From contig QANT01004779.1 of NCBI GenBank assembly GCA_003254885.1, positions 1-29,911 on the forward strand: DNA of 29,911 bases. The letters run 5' to 3'. Under the pieces are notes generated by a model. That model was not told the origin of the DNA. It searched no databases and saw only the letters and a program-made list of their open reading frames with translations. Source of the stretch: Purshia tridentata (taxonomy: Eukaryota; Streptophyta; Magnoliopsida; Rosales; Rosaceae). Of this stretch, positions 1-12,900 are shown in pieces. Each line of letters begins with the position of its first letter. Position 1 is the first letter of the stretch. Position numbers and translations under genes: made by a program.

Positions 1-559
1 TAAAAGATGAAATAAAGAAAGAAATTATTTTAAACAGTTATTGGGTAAAATGACAAACACACCCTTAGTTATAACTTATAACAATGTTTTATTTAATTTT
101 CAATAATACTATTTTTACTATATTTTTATATCATATTTATTGTATCTTCTTACGTATCATTATTGTACTGACCGAATATTTTTTTATTTTTAGAGTTTTT
201 ATTTTATTTTTTTAACATCCAATATATAAATGTCATATATATTACCACATAAGATAATATAAAATTATGGTATAAAAATGTGATAATTATAATATTATTT
301 AATTTTATATGAAAACAATGTCAAAACTTTCATTTTAATGGTAGGTGAGATCTTGATGAGATAAAAGAAAATATTTGGCAATATATCCTAAAGGCCAACA
401 ATAGCCAAAAAATGGACAACCTGATTGCATTTGAAGAACATATGGGAATGGACCAATAATCAGGAGCTTTTGTACAGCAACAATAATTCCCACCATTCAA
501 AATGCAATATCACACAAAAGAAAGCGAAGAGAACAGTAATCAACACATGTTAATGGCCC
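1..559. other. AT-rich flank beyond the gene's 3' end
   Basis: No gene, RNA or clear repeat boundary is visible. The first 340 bases are very AT-rich. Confidence 0.6.
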
Positions 560-966
560 CATTACTCTGTTCCAAAAGGCAAAAGCAAAGCTCCATAAAT
601 GAAATACTTCTTTGTATAATATCATTTCAACACTAGAAACCACAAATCACTCTAGCAAATCAACTGCACAACAAAGGACCCGTTTAACACTGCTACTCAA
701 AGGCGCTTTTATTAATAGCGCTTTTGCTAGCAACAAAGACCAAAGTAACTTTCTTTTTTAACCCCTTGGCATCCTTATTAAAATAGGGTATGAGCTATGA
801 AACAACTGTATTAGAAAGGTGAACTGTGCAAATATATTCATCTACTAAACAAAAGTTTTGGTTCGTGAGTTCTGTGAGAGAGTGGATGGAAAACCGGAAA
901 AAGAGGATTCACGTCTGCAAAATCTATTAAACAATCCAGTGTAACTGCTGTAAACCTTTGTACTTC
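560..966 (-). other. Predicted 3' UTR of the Ca2+-ATPase gene
   Basis: Minus-strand sequence directly after the TAG stop (967-969). An AATAAA hexamer lies at 708-713 on the minus strand, about 255 nt past the stop, which would suit a plant near-upstream element. The true cleavage site cannot be read from sequence. Confidence 0.45.
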
Positions 967-3900
967 CTACTGACTAGCCTGAAATACAAGCAGCAAGTGA
1001 ATATTAGTCGAAAGCCTTTAGAATATGCAAGTACAGCTTAATGCCCTCGCAAAAATACAAGAGGCCTTGATTCTTACCTCTTGAGTATCTCTTCTACGAT
1101 GGAATAATCTTGTGAAGAACTTGAAGAAGGGAGTTTCTGGAACAGGTATAAGCTTGCCAATAACAGCAAGAGGCCAACTGCACGAGAAAAGAGTTTTCAA
1201 GAAACAATAAAAGATAAATATCAAATATTGACTAGAGCGTTTAACTTGTACCACTATTACATAACAATGATACGTGCTTGTCTTATCATACCAGAGCCTC
1301 ATTCAAAATAAATAATATCTTTGTAACACGAATCAATAATCATTTTACCTGAGAAAGGCAACTACAGCAGAAATCAGCCAATGCTTCCAATTAAGCTTGA
1401 CTGTCGAAGTAAACTTCCCAAGAAACTCAACGATGATAATCTATATAAAAGCAAGCTAAGTGTAAACAAATGCAAAATCCATCAAAGCCCCGTGACAAAA
1501 ACAAAAGACTTAAAAAGTCTCACCTGAAGTACAAGAGTTATTGCCACTATTCCCATAAAGAGATAGTTTGAAGTTATTCCTTTGAAAATGTTAAATTCAT
1601 CAGGCTTTCGAGCATTGAATTCATTGAAAATCTGTGATATGAACATTGGCATTTATTAAAGTCATAGTAGAAAATCTCATCCACTCTGAAAGAGATCACA
1701 TGTTATGTTTCCAAATGAAGAAATCCTAGTTTTAACTTTAAAAAGCTTGATCCTCCGTCACTAGAGTAAACTACCGCAACAACCCACACAAACTAGCAAG
1801 TTACTTGAAACAGATAGATCAACCATTTTATTTCAGTGTGGTTGTAAAGCAGAACTAAGACATTTAGTACAAAACTTAAAAGGGTAACTTAACATGGGGA
1901 ACTAGTTATCTCAGCAGATTGCTGAGAGTGTAGTTCAGGATCAATTATAAAATTTTTCAAAAGACAAATAAATTTCTGAAAATACATGTACAGATACCAG
2001 AATATTCCAAACAAAAGATGAACTACTTTTCTATTAATTGTTACAACTTACTTGACAAAGGACAAATGTATTGAATATCAGAGTATTCTTCACTTTGGTA
2101 GCATGGTCACTGGTATCACGTTCCAAATGCAGTATCTTCGTTCCTTGAAAGTTTAGGACAAGCAGGACACTAACTTGGTAGAAAGCCTGAATATCATTGA
2201 TAATTTATTAGAAAGACAAACCAGAAGGCAGAGTCTGTATTATGATAATACATGGATAGGAAGTAGGAACACAAAAATTATAAATAAAAAAAATGTACCT
2301 GAACCAACAAGTTCCTCCACATTATATTTGTTATAAGAGGTTCTCTGCAAAAAATTGTACCCAGATTACTAGAACCATCACAGAAGCAAATAGGCAAGCC
2401 AAATTTGGTTTGTTTGATTAATGATGTCAAAATTCAATAGATATGATTCATATGAACCCATTAGGGGTAAGCATATTCAAAGGAATAACAAAACACACAT
2501 CAGTAGGAAAAAAATGTGTAGTATGCTGACTGAAAAAACTCCTAAAAGCCGCTAGAATCTTATAATAATCATACAAGAGTTATTAGTTTCTCAAGCTGTT
2601 ATTGCACAAGAGACAAATATGAGTCAGAAAACCCTTTCCCGGTCCCATGGGTAGCATAGCTTTTCAGACCTCCATACCTCATTATGGATATATATAAAAG
2701 CACCACCAAAATAACATGGCATGATAAGTCAATACGGACCAGAAGCCTAAGTGAAACACATTTTGAAACAAATATTGCTGCCCAGCTGTGAACCTAACCA
2801 GTTTTGGTAGGCACAAGCAACATAATGTCTTGTTAATTATATTTCCTTGTCCTCATGGTACACAGTTCATTCAAAACCGCAAGACTAACTGTGAAAGAGA
2901 GGACAGTATTGTATCCAGCTTATAAAACAAGGTATTTACAATTTTCAGACTTTTTAAATCCGATACTTATAAACAGAATTTTTGGTGATATGATGCATTT
3001 TTTTGTCAATCTGTAGAAGGCAGCAACCATCAAAGAAATCTTACCTACGGCCAACAGGGGGTCTGTCCATCAGGTGATTGGTAGGAGGCTCAGTAGCTAA
3101 TGCTAGTGCTCCAAGAGTATCCATGATAAGATTCACCCATAAAAGCTGCACAAACAAAAGAGAGAGATCCACAGGTGCACACATGGAGAAATATATATAT
3201 ATATATATATTATAAACATATATCTAGAGAGGGTGGGTGGGGAGGAGAGAGAGAACCTGAACAGCATTTAGTGGAACATCACCAGAGGAAATTGCTGCCA
3301 CCACATTTATAATTAGTGCTGCAACATTGACTGTAAGTTGGAATTGGATGAATTTCTGAATATTTGCATATACAGATCGACCCCATCTAACAACCTACAT
3401 CCAGTGAGAAAAATCCAATTTAAAGATGAGCCAGCATTTTGAAATAATAATAATTAAAAAACACGATTTTCAATTCTGGTATTCTCGATCCAATTGTGCC
3501 ACACTCAGGGAAACCCAAAGAATGTTACAAGACATGCATTAAATCTTATTTTGGAAACGCACACCTCATGTTTAGACAAACCCAGAAGTCCAACACCAGA
3601 TATTCATTTTTAAACTCACCCTAAAAAAAAATGGCATCCAGTACCAATCAAATCTATTTCCAATGTAAATAGAGGGGGTCTGTTCTTACATGGTAAAATC
3701 AATGTGCCAAATGAAAGTGTCAAATCTTTGATGGGTTTCAATTATATATTGTCTTAATATCTGTTTCTTTCTTTTTTTTTCCTTCTTTTTGAAACATCAA
3801 ATTGTTTCAACGATGTTGTGCTACTGAGGATAAAAATGGTCAATGATATTCTCCAGATGTTTGCCATTTTTTCTAGCTGTACATCACTCAATCGAAGCTG

Positions 3901-6900
3901 TATTTTTTAATAGAGCATTTTTTTTTAAAAAAAATTGTTGTAATGTTATAATTAAACAGAAAAAACCAAGTGCTATCATATTGATTGACATGTAACTGCA
4001 GTGGAAGAGATGATTAACAGAGTGAGAGAGAAGAAAGATACAGACATACAATTAGAAAAAACACTAGAAATAATTTTTACCGATTTAATGGCAACTTTTT
4101 ACAGGTACAGTCTCAGCCGTTGGATACATTCAATGGCTGAGTGAAGGAATCCAGACTTTTGCTTAAGGGCCAGATGGTAGAATATTTGTGTTGTGTGTTT
4201 GGGGGGGCACAATGTTTGTCTATGTGTGTTATAAAATTTGAAAATTTATTCATATAACCACTAACCTTCACAACTGAAGCGAAATTATCATCCAAGATAA
4301 TGATATCTGAACTCTCTTTAGCAACTTCAGTCCCTGCAATACCCATAGCTAGACCAATGTCGGCCTGAAATTGGATGCAAAAGATTCCAAACAAATCCAT
4401 TAAAACATAAAATCACACTTCAACACTGAAGTAAAAAAAGGACCGAAAAAACAAGAGCCGATCAACTATGTAAACAATATAAGGTGATTGCAGAAGTAGT
4501 AACCGCTAAAATAAAAATCAAGAAAAGAGCCAAAAGTAGCAAGCAAAAAAGCCTGTCAGACCTCATGCAGTGCAGGAGCGTCATTAGTGCCATCTCCAGT
4601 GACAGCAACAACATGTCCCCTTCTCCTCAGTGCTTGCACAAGCAGAAGCTTGTCATTTGGGGAAGACCGCCCCATCACCTACACATTAAAAAAAAGACAC
4701 TTTACTATAAATTTGGCCATGAGACTTCAATTCTTAAACATACACACCCGCAACAATCAATCTGAATGAATGGACAAGTAGATAATCACTCAGATCATAC
4801 CGAAATCTTCTCTGCATAATCTTCTCTCTGCTTATCAGAAAGCTCACGGAACACTTTTCCTTCAATGAGAGTTGGCTCAGTAGCATCTGAATCAGACCCA
4901 AGTATTCCACATTCCAAAGCTATTGCTTTAGCAGTTTGAACATTGTCACCCGTAACCATGCGTACCTATGACATATATCAAATTGGAAGAAAAACTTAAA
5001 GATGCAGCATCCAAGTGTTCCCTTTATAAGAATTAATATTTCAAAGCACTGCATGAAAATCAATTACAAAAGCCCTGCTAACAACAATATTTAAACAAAA
5101 GTAAATTTCGTTTGGTTACAAAAGAAGCCAAAGGGGGAAACAGGATTGAAACTCTGGCCTTGGGTGTAGGCTCTCAAACACTAGACCCCTCAACAGTAGT
5201 AAATATTTTAATAAAGCAAAAATGGCCCTTTAGATTTCCTGTAGGAAAAAATTTACCTATATTTAAGTAAAACTGAAAACACAAATATGGTGAGAGATAC
5301 ACTTACACAGGCACATACCACAACCTCACTAAGGTCCAACATAAATAAAACTACAAAAGAACCTACATCCAGAAACCATGCACGAATTGATCTTACAATC
5401 AGTCCAAAAACGACTTCACTTTGACAATGTGTAAAGTAAAACTAATAATTCAGTTTTTGGAGTGATCAAGTACGAGAAAGGCTAAAAGCACATAAAGATG
5501 CATCCGACAATCCCTACGAAAAATTAAGAGGAAAGTTGGACTTCCATTTTTAACAATCAACAAGCAAGTGCAACAAGTTCATACTTCAATTTAGCTGTAA
5601 AATAAAAGACTCAATTATTTTGGCTTGCTAGAATCTTGGCCTTGAACCAATCTCTCCAATCTGGCCCCACCAACACACTCATAATCCAAATAGACATCCC
5701 TCCATATGAAGAATAAAAATTCACACGATAATTCAGACAAGGTTTTAACATTACAAAAATAATGAAATTGACATGTTACTAAACAATACCTTAACACCAG
5801 CTTTTTGGCATAGTTGCACTGAACCTCTGACCCCTGGTCGACAAGGATCCTGCATTTTGTAATTGTCTACATAAGATAAACAAGCTAAAAGCTAATGCAA
5901 ATTTGAAAGAAAATAAAATGAAAAAGAATCATTTTGTGTTCCTTATAGACGAATTAAACATGAACGAAGCTCCACCATTGCAGGTCTGAGACTGTACACA
6001 ACCTTCCCCACAATCCCTACTAGGGGAGAGACGGTTTCCAGTTTTTTATATAGGAAACATGCTAATTGTATTAATAAGAACGAAGTACAATTAATGTGGA
6101 CTAGCAGTCCAAATATGATACTATCCTCATTCCACAAAAATAGGACACAAAAACTAAGATACAATGACAAATATCTCTCCACAACCACCATGTTCCAGAG
6201 GAACAACCTTACCACTGCACCAAGGCTCATGCTCTTACGGATGAAATATGATTACGTATATAAAATGACCTCACAAAATAAAATGATTGGAAATGTTAAG
6301 TAGCTATTGAGGTTGTTTTAGATCAGTTCAAACATCTTAAAATATACATACAGCTAAAACCATGAAAGACAAGGCAACAGTTTTAGTAAAATAATCTAAT
6401 ATAACAGTACAAACTCCCTATTTGCATTCAAAATATCAATACAACATCTAAATGTGTGTATAAATTTTTGAAGGCACTACCTTAATACCAACGATAGCAA
6501 GTAAAACAAGGTCATCTTCAGGCAATGCCCACAGATCTAGTTGTTGTTCATCAGTTGGAATATTTTCCAACTCATACGGTCTATATGCAATAGCAACACA
6601 ACGCAAACTTCCAGCAGCCATATCCTCAATAGATTTCCTGAACATCATTGACTGCAAAACACCATAAAACACACAACTAGTAAGAACGTAAACTTAAGAG
6701 AAAGGTTAACATTCTTGATATTTATTGAAATGATATTAACTTGCACAAATTCAAATTATGTATTTAAGATTACCAAAAATGTAGAGATAGACAAAAGATA
6801 GGAAAAATTTAAATAAATGGGACAATCTTAAGCTGAAAATTAAGGACTGATGGAAAAAGAAAACAGAGAATGGTCTATAGATGCATCTCACTCAAGAAGA

Positions 6901-9900
6901 AACCACAGAAATTAACAACAATCATGTAACTATTCTGTAAAAGCCAATATTTTCCCTAACCTTGTCATTGTCCATTGGTACCAATTGATCATTAGAATCA
7001 ATGTACTTTGTACAAGAGGCCAAGACTATCTCAGCTGCCCCTTTCCAGTGTATATGAACTTCAGAGTTGGCCTGAAAAAATAGAGGATGGAAAGAATTTC
7101 TAAACATAACAGAAGTTTTTCTAAAGAATATGTAGTAAAAGGTCATTGAGATTCTCAAAAGATTTGTTGTTGCATCCAACGGGATAACAAATAGGTGCAA
7201 AAATGCATTCATTGTGAATTAAAAAATAGGGCACAATACACAATCTAAAAGTGCATGCACAACCTCATACTTTAAATAGCATATAAGCAATAAAACTTTA
7301 CGCCGTACCATGGTAAAAAAAAAATTTTTTTTTTAAATATCTATCATTGTCAGCACACTGGAACCGAAGCAAATTTTTGCAAGAATAGATGAAAAAAATT
7401 TACTATATGAAGAGCTCAACCAGAAACTCCAACCATACAGGCAAGATCATCCAATAATCTCTCCCACCCACCCGCGGGACAACATTTCTTGAAAGTATTT
7501 TTTTTACCATTGTGAAGGTTACAGCATAAATGATTCTTCAGAACCAAGAACAATCCGTTTGCTTACCAATTTAACTGCAGCACCACCTCGTTTTTTCTCA
7601 GAGTTGAATGGGAACACATGAAGAACAGAAGATTCAGACCTAACGGCTTCAAAGTTCATTCCAAGCTGCAAATAAGGTATCAGTAACTAATATTGTATTT
7701 AAAAAACAAAGTCACTCATGAGAAGTCGCAAAATTAATGAAATTAAACACCTTGATTCCCCATTGCAGAATTGCCTTTTCAGTTGGTGATCCAGAAATCT
7801 CTACATCGTTAGCATTCTACAAAGGTGTATTAACGGCAGATTATTCAACCACCAAGTCTAAGCCTAAACCATTGAATATCCTGATAACAAATCGCATATG
7901 AAAAGCAACAAATACTTTAAGCATACCTCCGACATGTAAATACTGCCGGTTGTATTCTGTGCAATGCCTTCAGTAAGCAAAGATGATAGCATGGGAGACA
8001 CGTCTGACTTCTCATCAGAAAGGTCGATTTTCCTCCCACCAGCATAAACCTCAACCACAGTCATCTATATACAAACAAATATAAAACCAAAAATAAATAA
8101 ATAAAGATCATCATTCTTGGAGTTGAGACAGAGAGAGAGAAAGAGAGAGAGAGTTCACATCCACCAGCATTTTCAATTCCTACATGTGTAATCCCTATCT
8201 TTAAGTGGGGCAACACTTTACCTGACACTTCCATTGAAACCTCAATTTAATCTAAACTCATCTTATTGATAAGAGACCTCAACAGCTTCATCATCATAAA
8301 AAAAAAGGAACAAGAAACTCCACCTTCATCCATATTCTAACCTGCCCCCCACCCCCAAATTAAGAAAGAATAAAGAGCAAATGAAAGAAAGAAAAAGTCT
8401 AATTTAACCAACCTGGTTCAGAGTTAAGGTTCCAGTCTTGTCACTGCATATAGTGGTGGCAGAGCCCATGGTTTCACACGCAGAGAGCCTCCGTACCTAC
8501 ATTTCGAGTTCCATCATACTTCACAATTGTATGCTTAAACCCCACGAAAAGTACATCTACTTCAGAACCTCGAAGGGAATGAATATGAATAGAAATTAAT
8601 GCACATACCAAGGCCTTATCTGCCATCATTTTTCTCATCGAATAGGCAAGGCTGTGTCATACCAAAGAATGAAAGGGGAAAGAGTGAGGAATGTAGAAGA
8701 TGAATACATATGACAAAAAACATATGCTTTCGAACAAGCAAATAAATAATGTTGGCATTATTAAGAAGTTGGGAGCACCATTTTTTCAGGGGGCAAGGAG
8801 GGGGACTCAAAAAAAAACTACAGTTTAACCACAAAAGATACAGCAGACTCACGTTAAGGTAACGGCTAACGGGAGCCCTTCAGGAACGGCAACCACTACA
8901 ATTGTAACCTAAAATATTTTCAAATTAGTCAAAGTCACATACACACAGTAACCCCCATGTATTTACTGCAACTAAACAGGTAAATATTGGCATACCGCAA
9001 TAGTAACAATTTTAATGGCTCCATCTATGGCATCTCCAAATTTAGTCTTGCCAGCAATAAACTGAGGACTTCCATTCGCGGTTTTTGTATGACCAGTAAA
9101 GTATCTGCACAAATTATATTATGCAATCAGAAATAAAATGTCATAGGTATAGAGAGGGGTCCTTAGTCAAGATCAGAACATACCTGACCAAAAGGACAAC
9201 CAAGACCAAAAAGGCTACTGAGAGTCCAACAATACCAATGAAAGTAGCAACCCCGTTCAAGCGCACCTATTAAGAGTCATTTATGGTTGAATACAACATG
9301 CTACACATGAAATTTTTTAAGATAATAGTTGATTAAAGCTGACCTGCAAGGGTGTTTCTTCACCAGTGTCTTCCGAAATACTAGCCATGAGCAATCCCCA
9401 TTCAGTATTAATCCCAACACCGGTTACCTGACGAAACAATAATAATACAATATTGCAAGTTCTATTTCATATTTACATGTGCAGCAAATGAAGGAAAGCA
9501 TGCCAAAAACAAAGAATAACAAGCAGATATGCTCTTGACCGACTCTAGGAAAACTATATGCCCAACAATGAAGATGAAAGATAAAAAAAACAATATGTAT
9601 CATGTAAAACCAACGCATCATGAAAAGGTCAAAAGACAACTGATCCATAGCTAAACAAACTTTCTTGCACAACCTTTAAAAATAATATTTCAACAGGAAA
9701 AAAAAAAAAAGGAGGCTAGTCATTTGCAACTAACCAACAACTTGAAGAGCATACTTCAAAAAAACCGCATCACCCATATATTATACTATTATGATTTACT
9801 TCAAGGAAGTAAAACTTCAAATCTTATAATCAAGGACAAAACAAGTACCCCCAGCATTTCAAACATTGTAAGTTTTAGTGACTAGTCTGACTTAAGAATC

Positions 9901-12900
9901 TCAATCCATGTCAAATACCAAGAAAACAAGCAATTCCTATACTACCACTATTGCCTTTTATACGACCTGATTTTATAGTGCACGGGCATATATGATATAC
10001 TAAAGAACCTTTAATAACCAATATATGAGTCCCTCGCTTTCCATACAGTGAACTGTAGGACAGAAGAAAAATTAATACATTTACATGGGAAAAGAAAATA
10101 CAGATATCTGAATCTATACCAGCATGCTTCCGTTTCCATCCGCTACTTTGCAGCCAGACATCAGAAATGGATCCTTAGAGTCCTTGCGAACCTTCAAGGA
10201 AAAAAAATTTACTTTAAAAAAAAAATTTACTTTAAAAAAAAATAAGATAAAAAAATTTACTTTAAAAAAAAATTTACTTTAAAAAAAAATAAAAAAAAAA
10301 TTTACTTTAAAAAAAAATAAGATAAAAGAACAAGGCTACGCTTAAACAAGGCAAAAGAACAGGCATAAAGGCTCACAATCTTGCTCTCTCCCGTCATGCT
10401 TGACTCATCTATTGCAAGTGAGTGACCAGTGATTAAAATGCCATCAGCAGGGACCTAAGGATAGAATCAGAATAGTAATAAATTTTTCATTTGAAATGCA
10501 ATTGTGAAATATATATCAAAACATTACTGATAAATACACATACCTGATCACCGATGTTAAGGGGTATAACGTCACCAACAACAAGATCATAAATTGAAAC
10601 CTCAATTCGTCTACCACCTCTAATGACCTGCACATTACCTCCAAAGGTAAAATCCCAGTAAAAAAAACAGAAATAAAATCCCAATAAACATCATATAAAA
10701 TGAGATAGAAGCACACCTCCAATTGTATATTTCTCTTTTCCTCATTTAAATTCTGGAACTGGAGAGACTGTCTGTAATCACTAATGGCTGCAGTTTAAAA
10801 AAGCATGCAGGAAAAAACGGATTACATTGTACCATTTCCAAACACAGATCCTCCCATACATTTTTCTTTTTAGAAGAAATAAACTTTATTGAATAGAGCA
10901 CATAACTGTTACAAAAAATTGACAAGGAGTCCATCAAGTAAGGTACAAAACAAAAACATAAAAACTAGATCCTCCCATACATTAAGCAGAATTTAAGTAA
11001 TAAATCTTGATATTGGTTCTTAGATATAAACTTTCTTATGAGTTAATGGCTCCAATGTCAAATGATGCACTCATAATCATACACACCCTATAGATGCCCA
11101 TCAGTGACAATCACAGCCACCTCCACCCCACCCCACAGCAAGAAAAAAATGGACAATAAGTGTTGATGTTGGTTTGTAGATATAAACTTTCTAATGAGTT
11201 GCATTTTTCTTTTGGGAGGAAATGAGATGTTCATATGAGTTCATGGCTCCAATGGCAAATTATGCACTCTAATGAAGGTATTCCCCCGTTCTCTTCCCCG
11301 ATCGAGATATCCTCTCTTTCGCAAGTCCGCTCAAAGATGGTGAAGAGGGATAGAAAGAAAACCATCAACTATCACACATGCTTGACATTTAAAACAAGTT
11401 TACTAGTACATGCAGCACAATAGCCCCCACTAGAAAATTAACTAATATGTTGGAATCAAAAATGGCCCTCAAATATATACATATTTCCACATCATTCACT
11501 ACAACATTATCATTCAATACCTGTGACAACAATGACAAGGATAACTGCAAAAGCAATGCTTCCCCCATCATACCATCCCTCCTTTATGCCCTGTAAGAAA
11601 CAAATGAAATATAAGGAAAACACCATAAAACAAATTATTCATGTCTAAAATAAATAACGACTGTGATTCACAAATTATTGTGACATCACTCTTTTTGAAA
11701 ATAATGTCATTACGAAAGCTTCAACATCCAACAGAAAGTGACAGATTGCGGACAGACAAGAGAACTATATCTATGCTAATGAGAGACATCATTTCTCTAA
11801 TATTGGAAGACCTTGGCCCTGCCACTAATGCAATCATTTATACTGCAAAAGCCATCAACCTATGTACACTCGGACCCTGTTTTCACTTTGCCTATTCAAG
11901 AAAAGACAATCCAAGTGGAAATCATAACCAGACTACAAAGCAAGAACAGATTATCATCCTGAAGGGCAACAAGCAGAAGAGCTTCACAAATAGTCCATAT
12001 TTATAAGGCCTTCCAAAAAGTTTCACATCCTACTCAGATGAAGGGTGAAGCTATTAAGAAGGCACTTCCAGGCTCACCTCTGTCTTTATACCCAGCACCA
12101 AAGAAGCCACTGCAGCTATCATCAAAATGATCAGAGTAAGGTCTTGCCACGCTTCCCAAAGAAATGTCTATCAGGAGAACAAGAAAAGAAATTATATTAT
12201 AATAGAACATAATCCATTCTTCTTTTTTCTTTTTTCTTTGTTCTTTTTTCTTTTTATTTCAAATATAGAAAGTTCAAAAGTTCACAACTGTAAAAAAATT
12301 TACCCAGAAACTCCTTGCTTTTTTCCGAGGATATGTGTTGGATCCAAATGCATTTTTCCGTTTTAGTAAATCAGCATCATCTCCAAGAATTCCCTTGTCC
12401 AAATTTGTTTTCAATAAATCTGCTAAGCCTTTGACCTAATGGAGAACATCAAGAAAACTAACATAAGTTATAATGTTTATATACCAAATCAGATCACAAA
12501 AGACGTCATGTGGTAGACTTGCCCCCCCATATTGCTGCAGAGCAGGAATATCATGATCCCTTGTCACCGCAAGTAGTTCCTCTGGTCCAATTGGAAATTC
12601 ACCAGTATGAATTTGTTTTGGTGGTACAGTTCCTAGCAGTAAGAAGCACCAAGTTAATAATAGAGCTAACAGAAAGCACAGCATTTCAAAATAAGATTCA
12701 TACATGACATCAAACGTGCTGTTAAGAGAACAAAGTACTTGCCTAATAGATGCAACAAAGGTTCAAAACACAATTCTAAAACAAATAAAACAAGAATGTA
12801 ACCTCTGAAATTCTATAACAAGTGATTTTCCTGTAATATAAAACTTTGTACCAAAGCAGAAGAGATGATCACAATTCACAAGATCAAACCCCATAGTGCC

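Larger units (their letters stand above)
967..4364 (-). other. ACA10: Exons 26-34: end of P domain, M5-M10 and C-terminus (residues 798-1073)
   Basis: Exons are 4266-4364, 3257-3394, 3045-3145, 2299-2344, 2052-2186, 1524-1631, 1349-1440, 1078-1177 and 967-978. Exon 27 carries M5 (about 848-867). Exon 28 carries M6 with N881..D885, Ca2+ ligands in the family. Exons 29-33 carry M7-M10. Exon 33 ends with the basic tail FHRRRDTQE at donor GAG|GTAAGA. A 99-bp intron with acceptor ending TATTTCAG then leads to exon 34, which encodes only A-S-Q and TAG. The short C-tail without a calmodulin site fits plant ACAs. The last splice is less certain than the others because the exon is so small. Confidence 0.9.
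4562..8496 (-). other. ACA10: Exons 17-25: phosphorylation and nucleotide-binding domains (residues 461-797)
   Basis: Exons are 8413-8496, 7927-8064, 7751-7816, 7567-7665, 6961-7071, 6481-6651, 5790-5849, 4801-4965 and 4562-4678. Exon 17 gives [12 protein letters not shown] with catalytic D479. Exons 18-22 form the ATP-binding domain ([34 protein letters not shown]). Exon 23 gives DPCRPGV, exon 24 MVTGDN and exon 25 [14 protein letters not shown], the Mg2+-binding end of the P domain. No key residue is missing. Confidence 0.95.
9344..12167 (-). other. ACA10: Exons 6-12: M1, M2 and actuator domain (residues 181-363)
   Basis: Exons are 12078-12167, 11521-11590, 10717-10787, 10544-10627, 10377-10454, 10120-10191 and 9344-9427. 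Exon 6 carries M1 ([18 protein letters not shown]) and exon 7 carries M2 ([14 protein letters not shown]). Exons 8-12 form the actuator domain, with [29 protein letters not shown] and the dephosphorylation loop TGES at 306-309, then [11 protein letters not shown]. Codon phase is conserved across every junction; exons 7 and 8 share a split Ala codon. Confidence 0.95.

Noticed and set aside
700..728. Repeated GCGCTTTT words near the gene's 3' end
   Set aside because: Two short copies that could be a chance hairpin; no boundary or target duplication to support an element.
5943..6230. 95-codon minus-strand open frame
   Set aside because: It is a chance translation of the Au-type SINE.
11641..12006. 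121-codon open frame on the plus strand
   Set aside because: It lies antisense within intron 6 of the pump gene, has no recognisable domain and has a composition like translated intron.
12436..12705. 89-codon minus-strand open frame
   Set aside because: It is exon 4 read through its flanking intron sequence on both sides; only 12523-12632 is coding.
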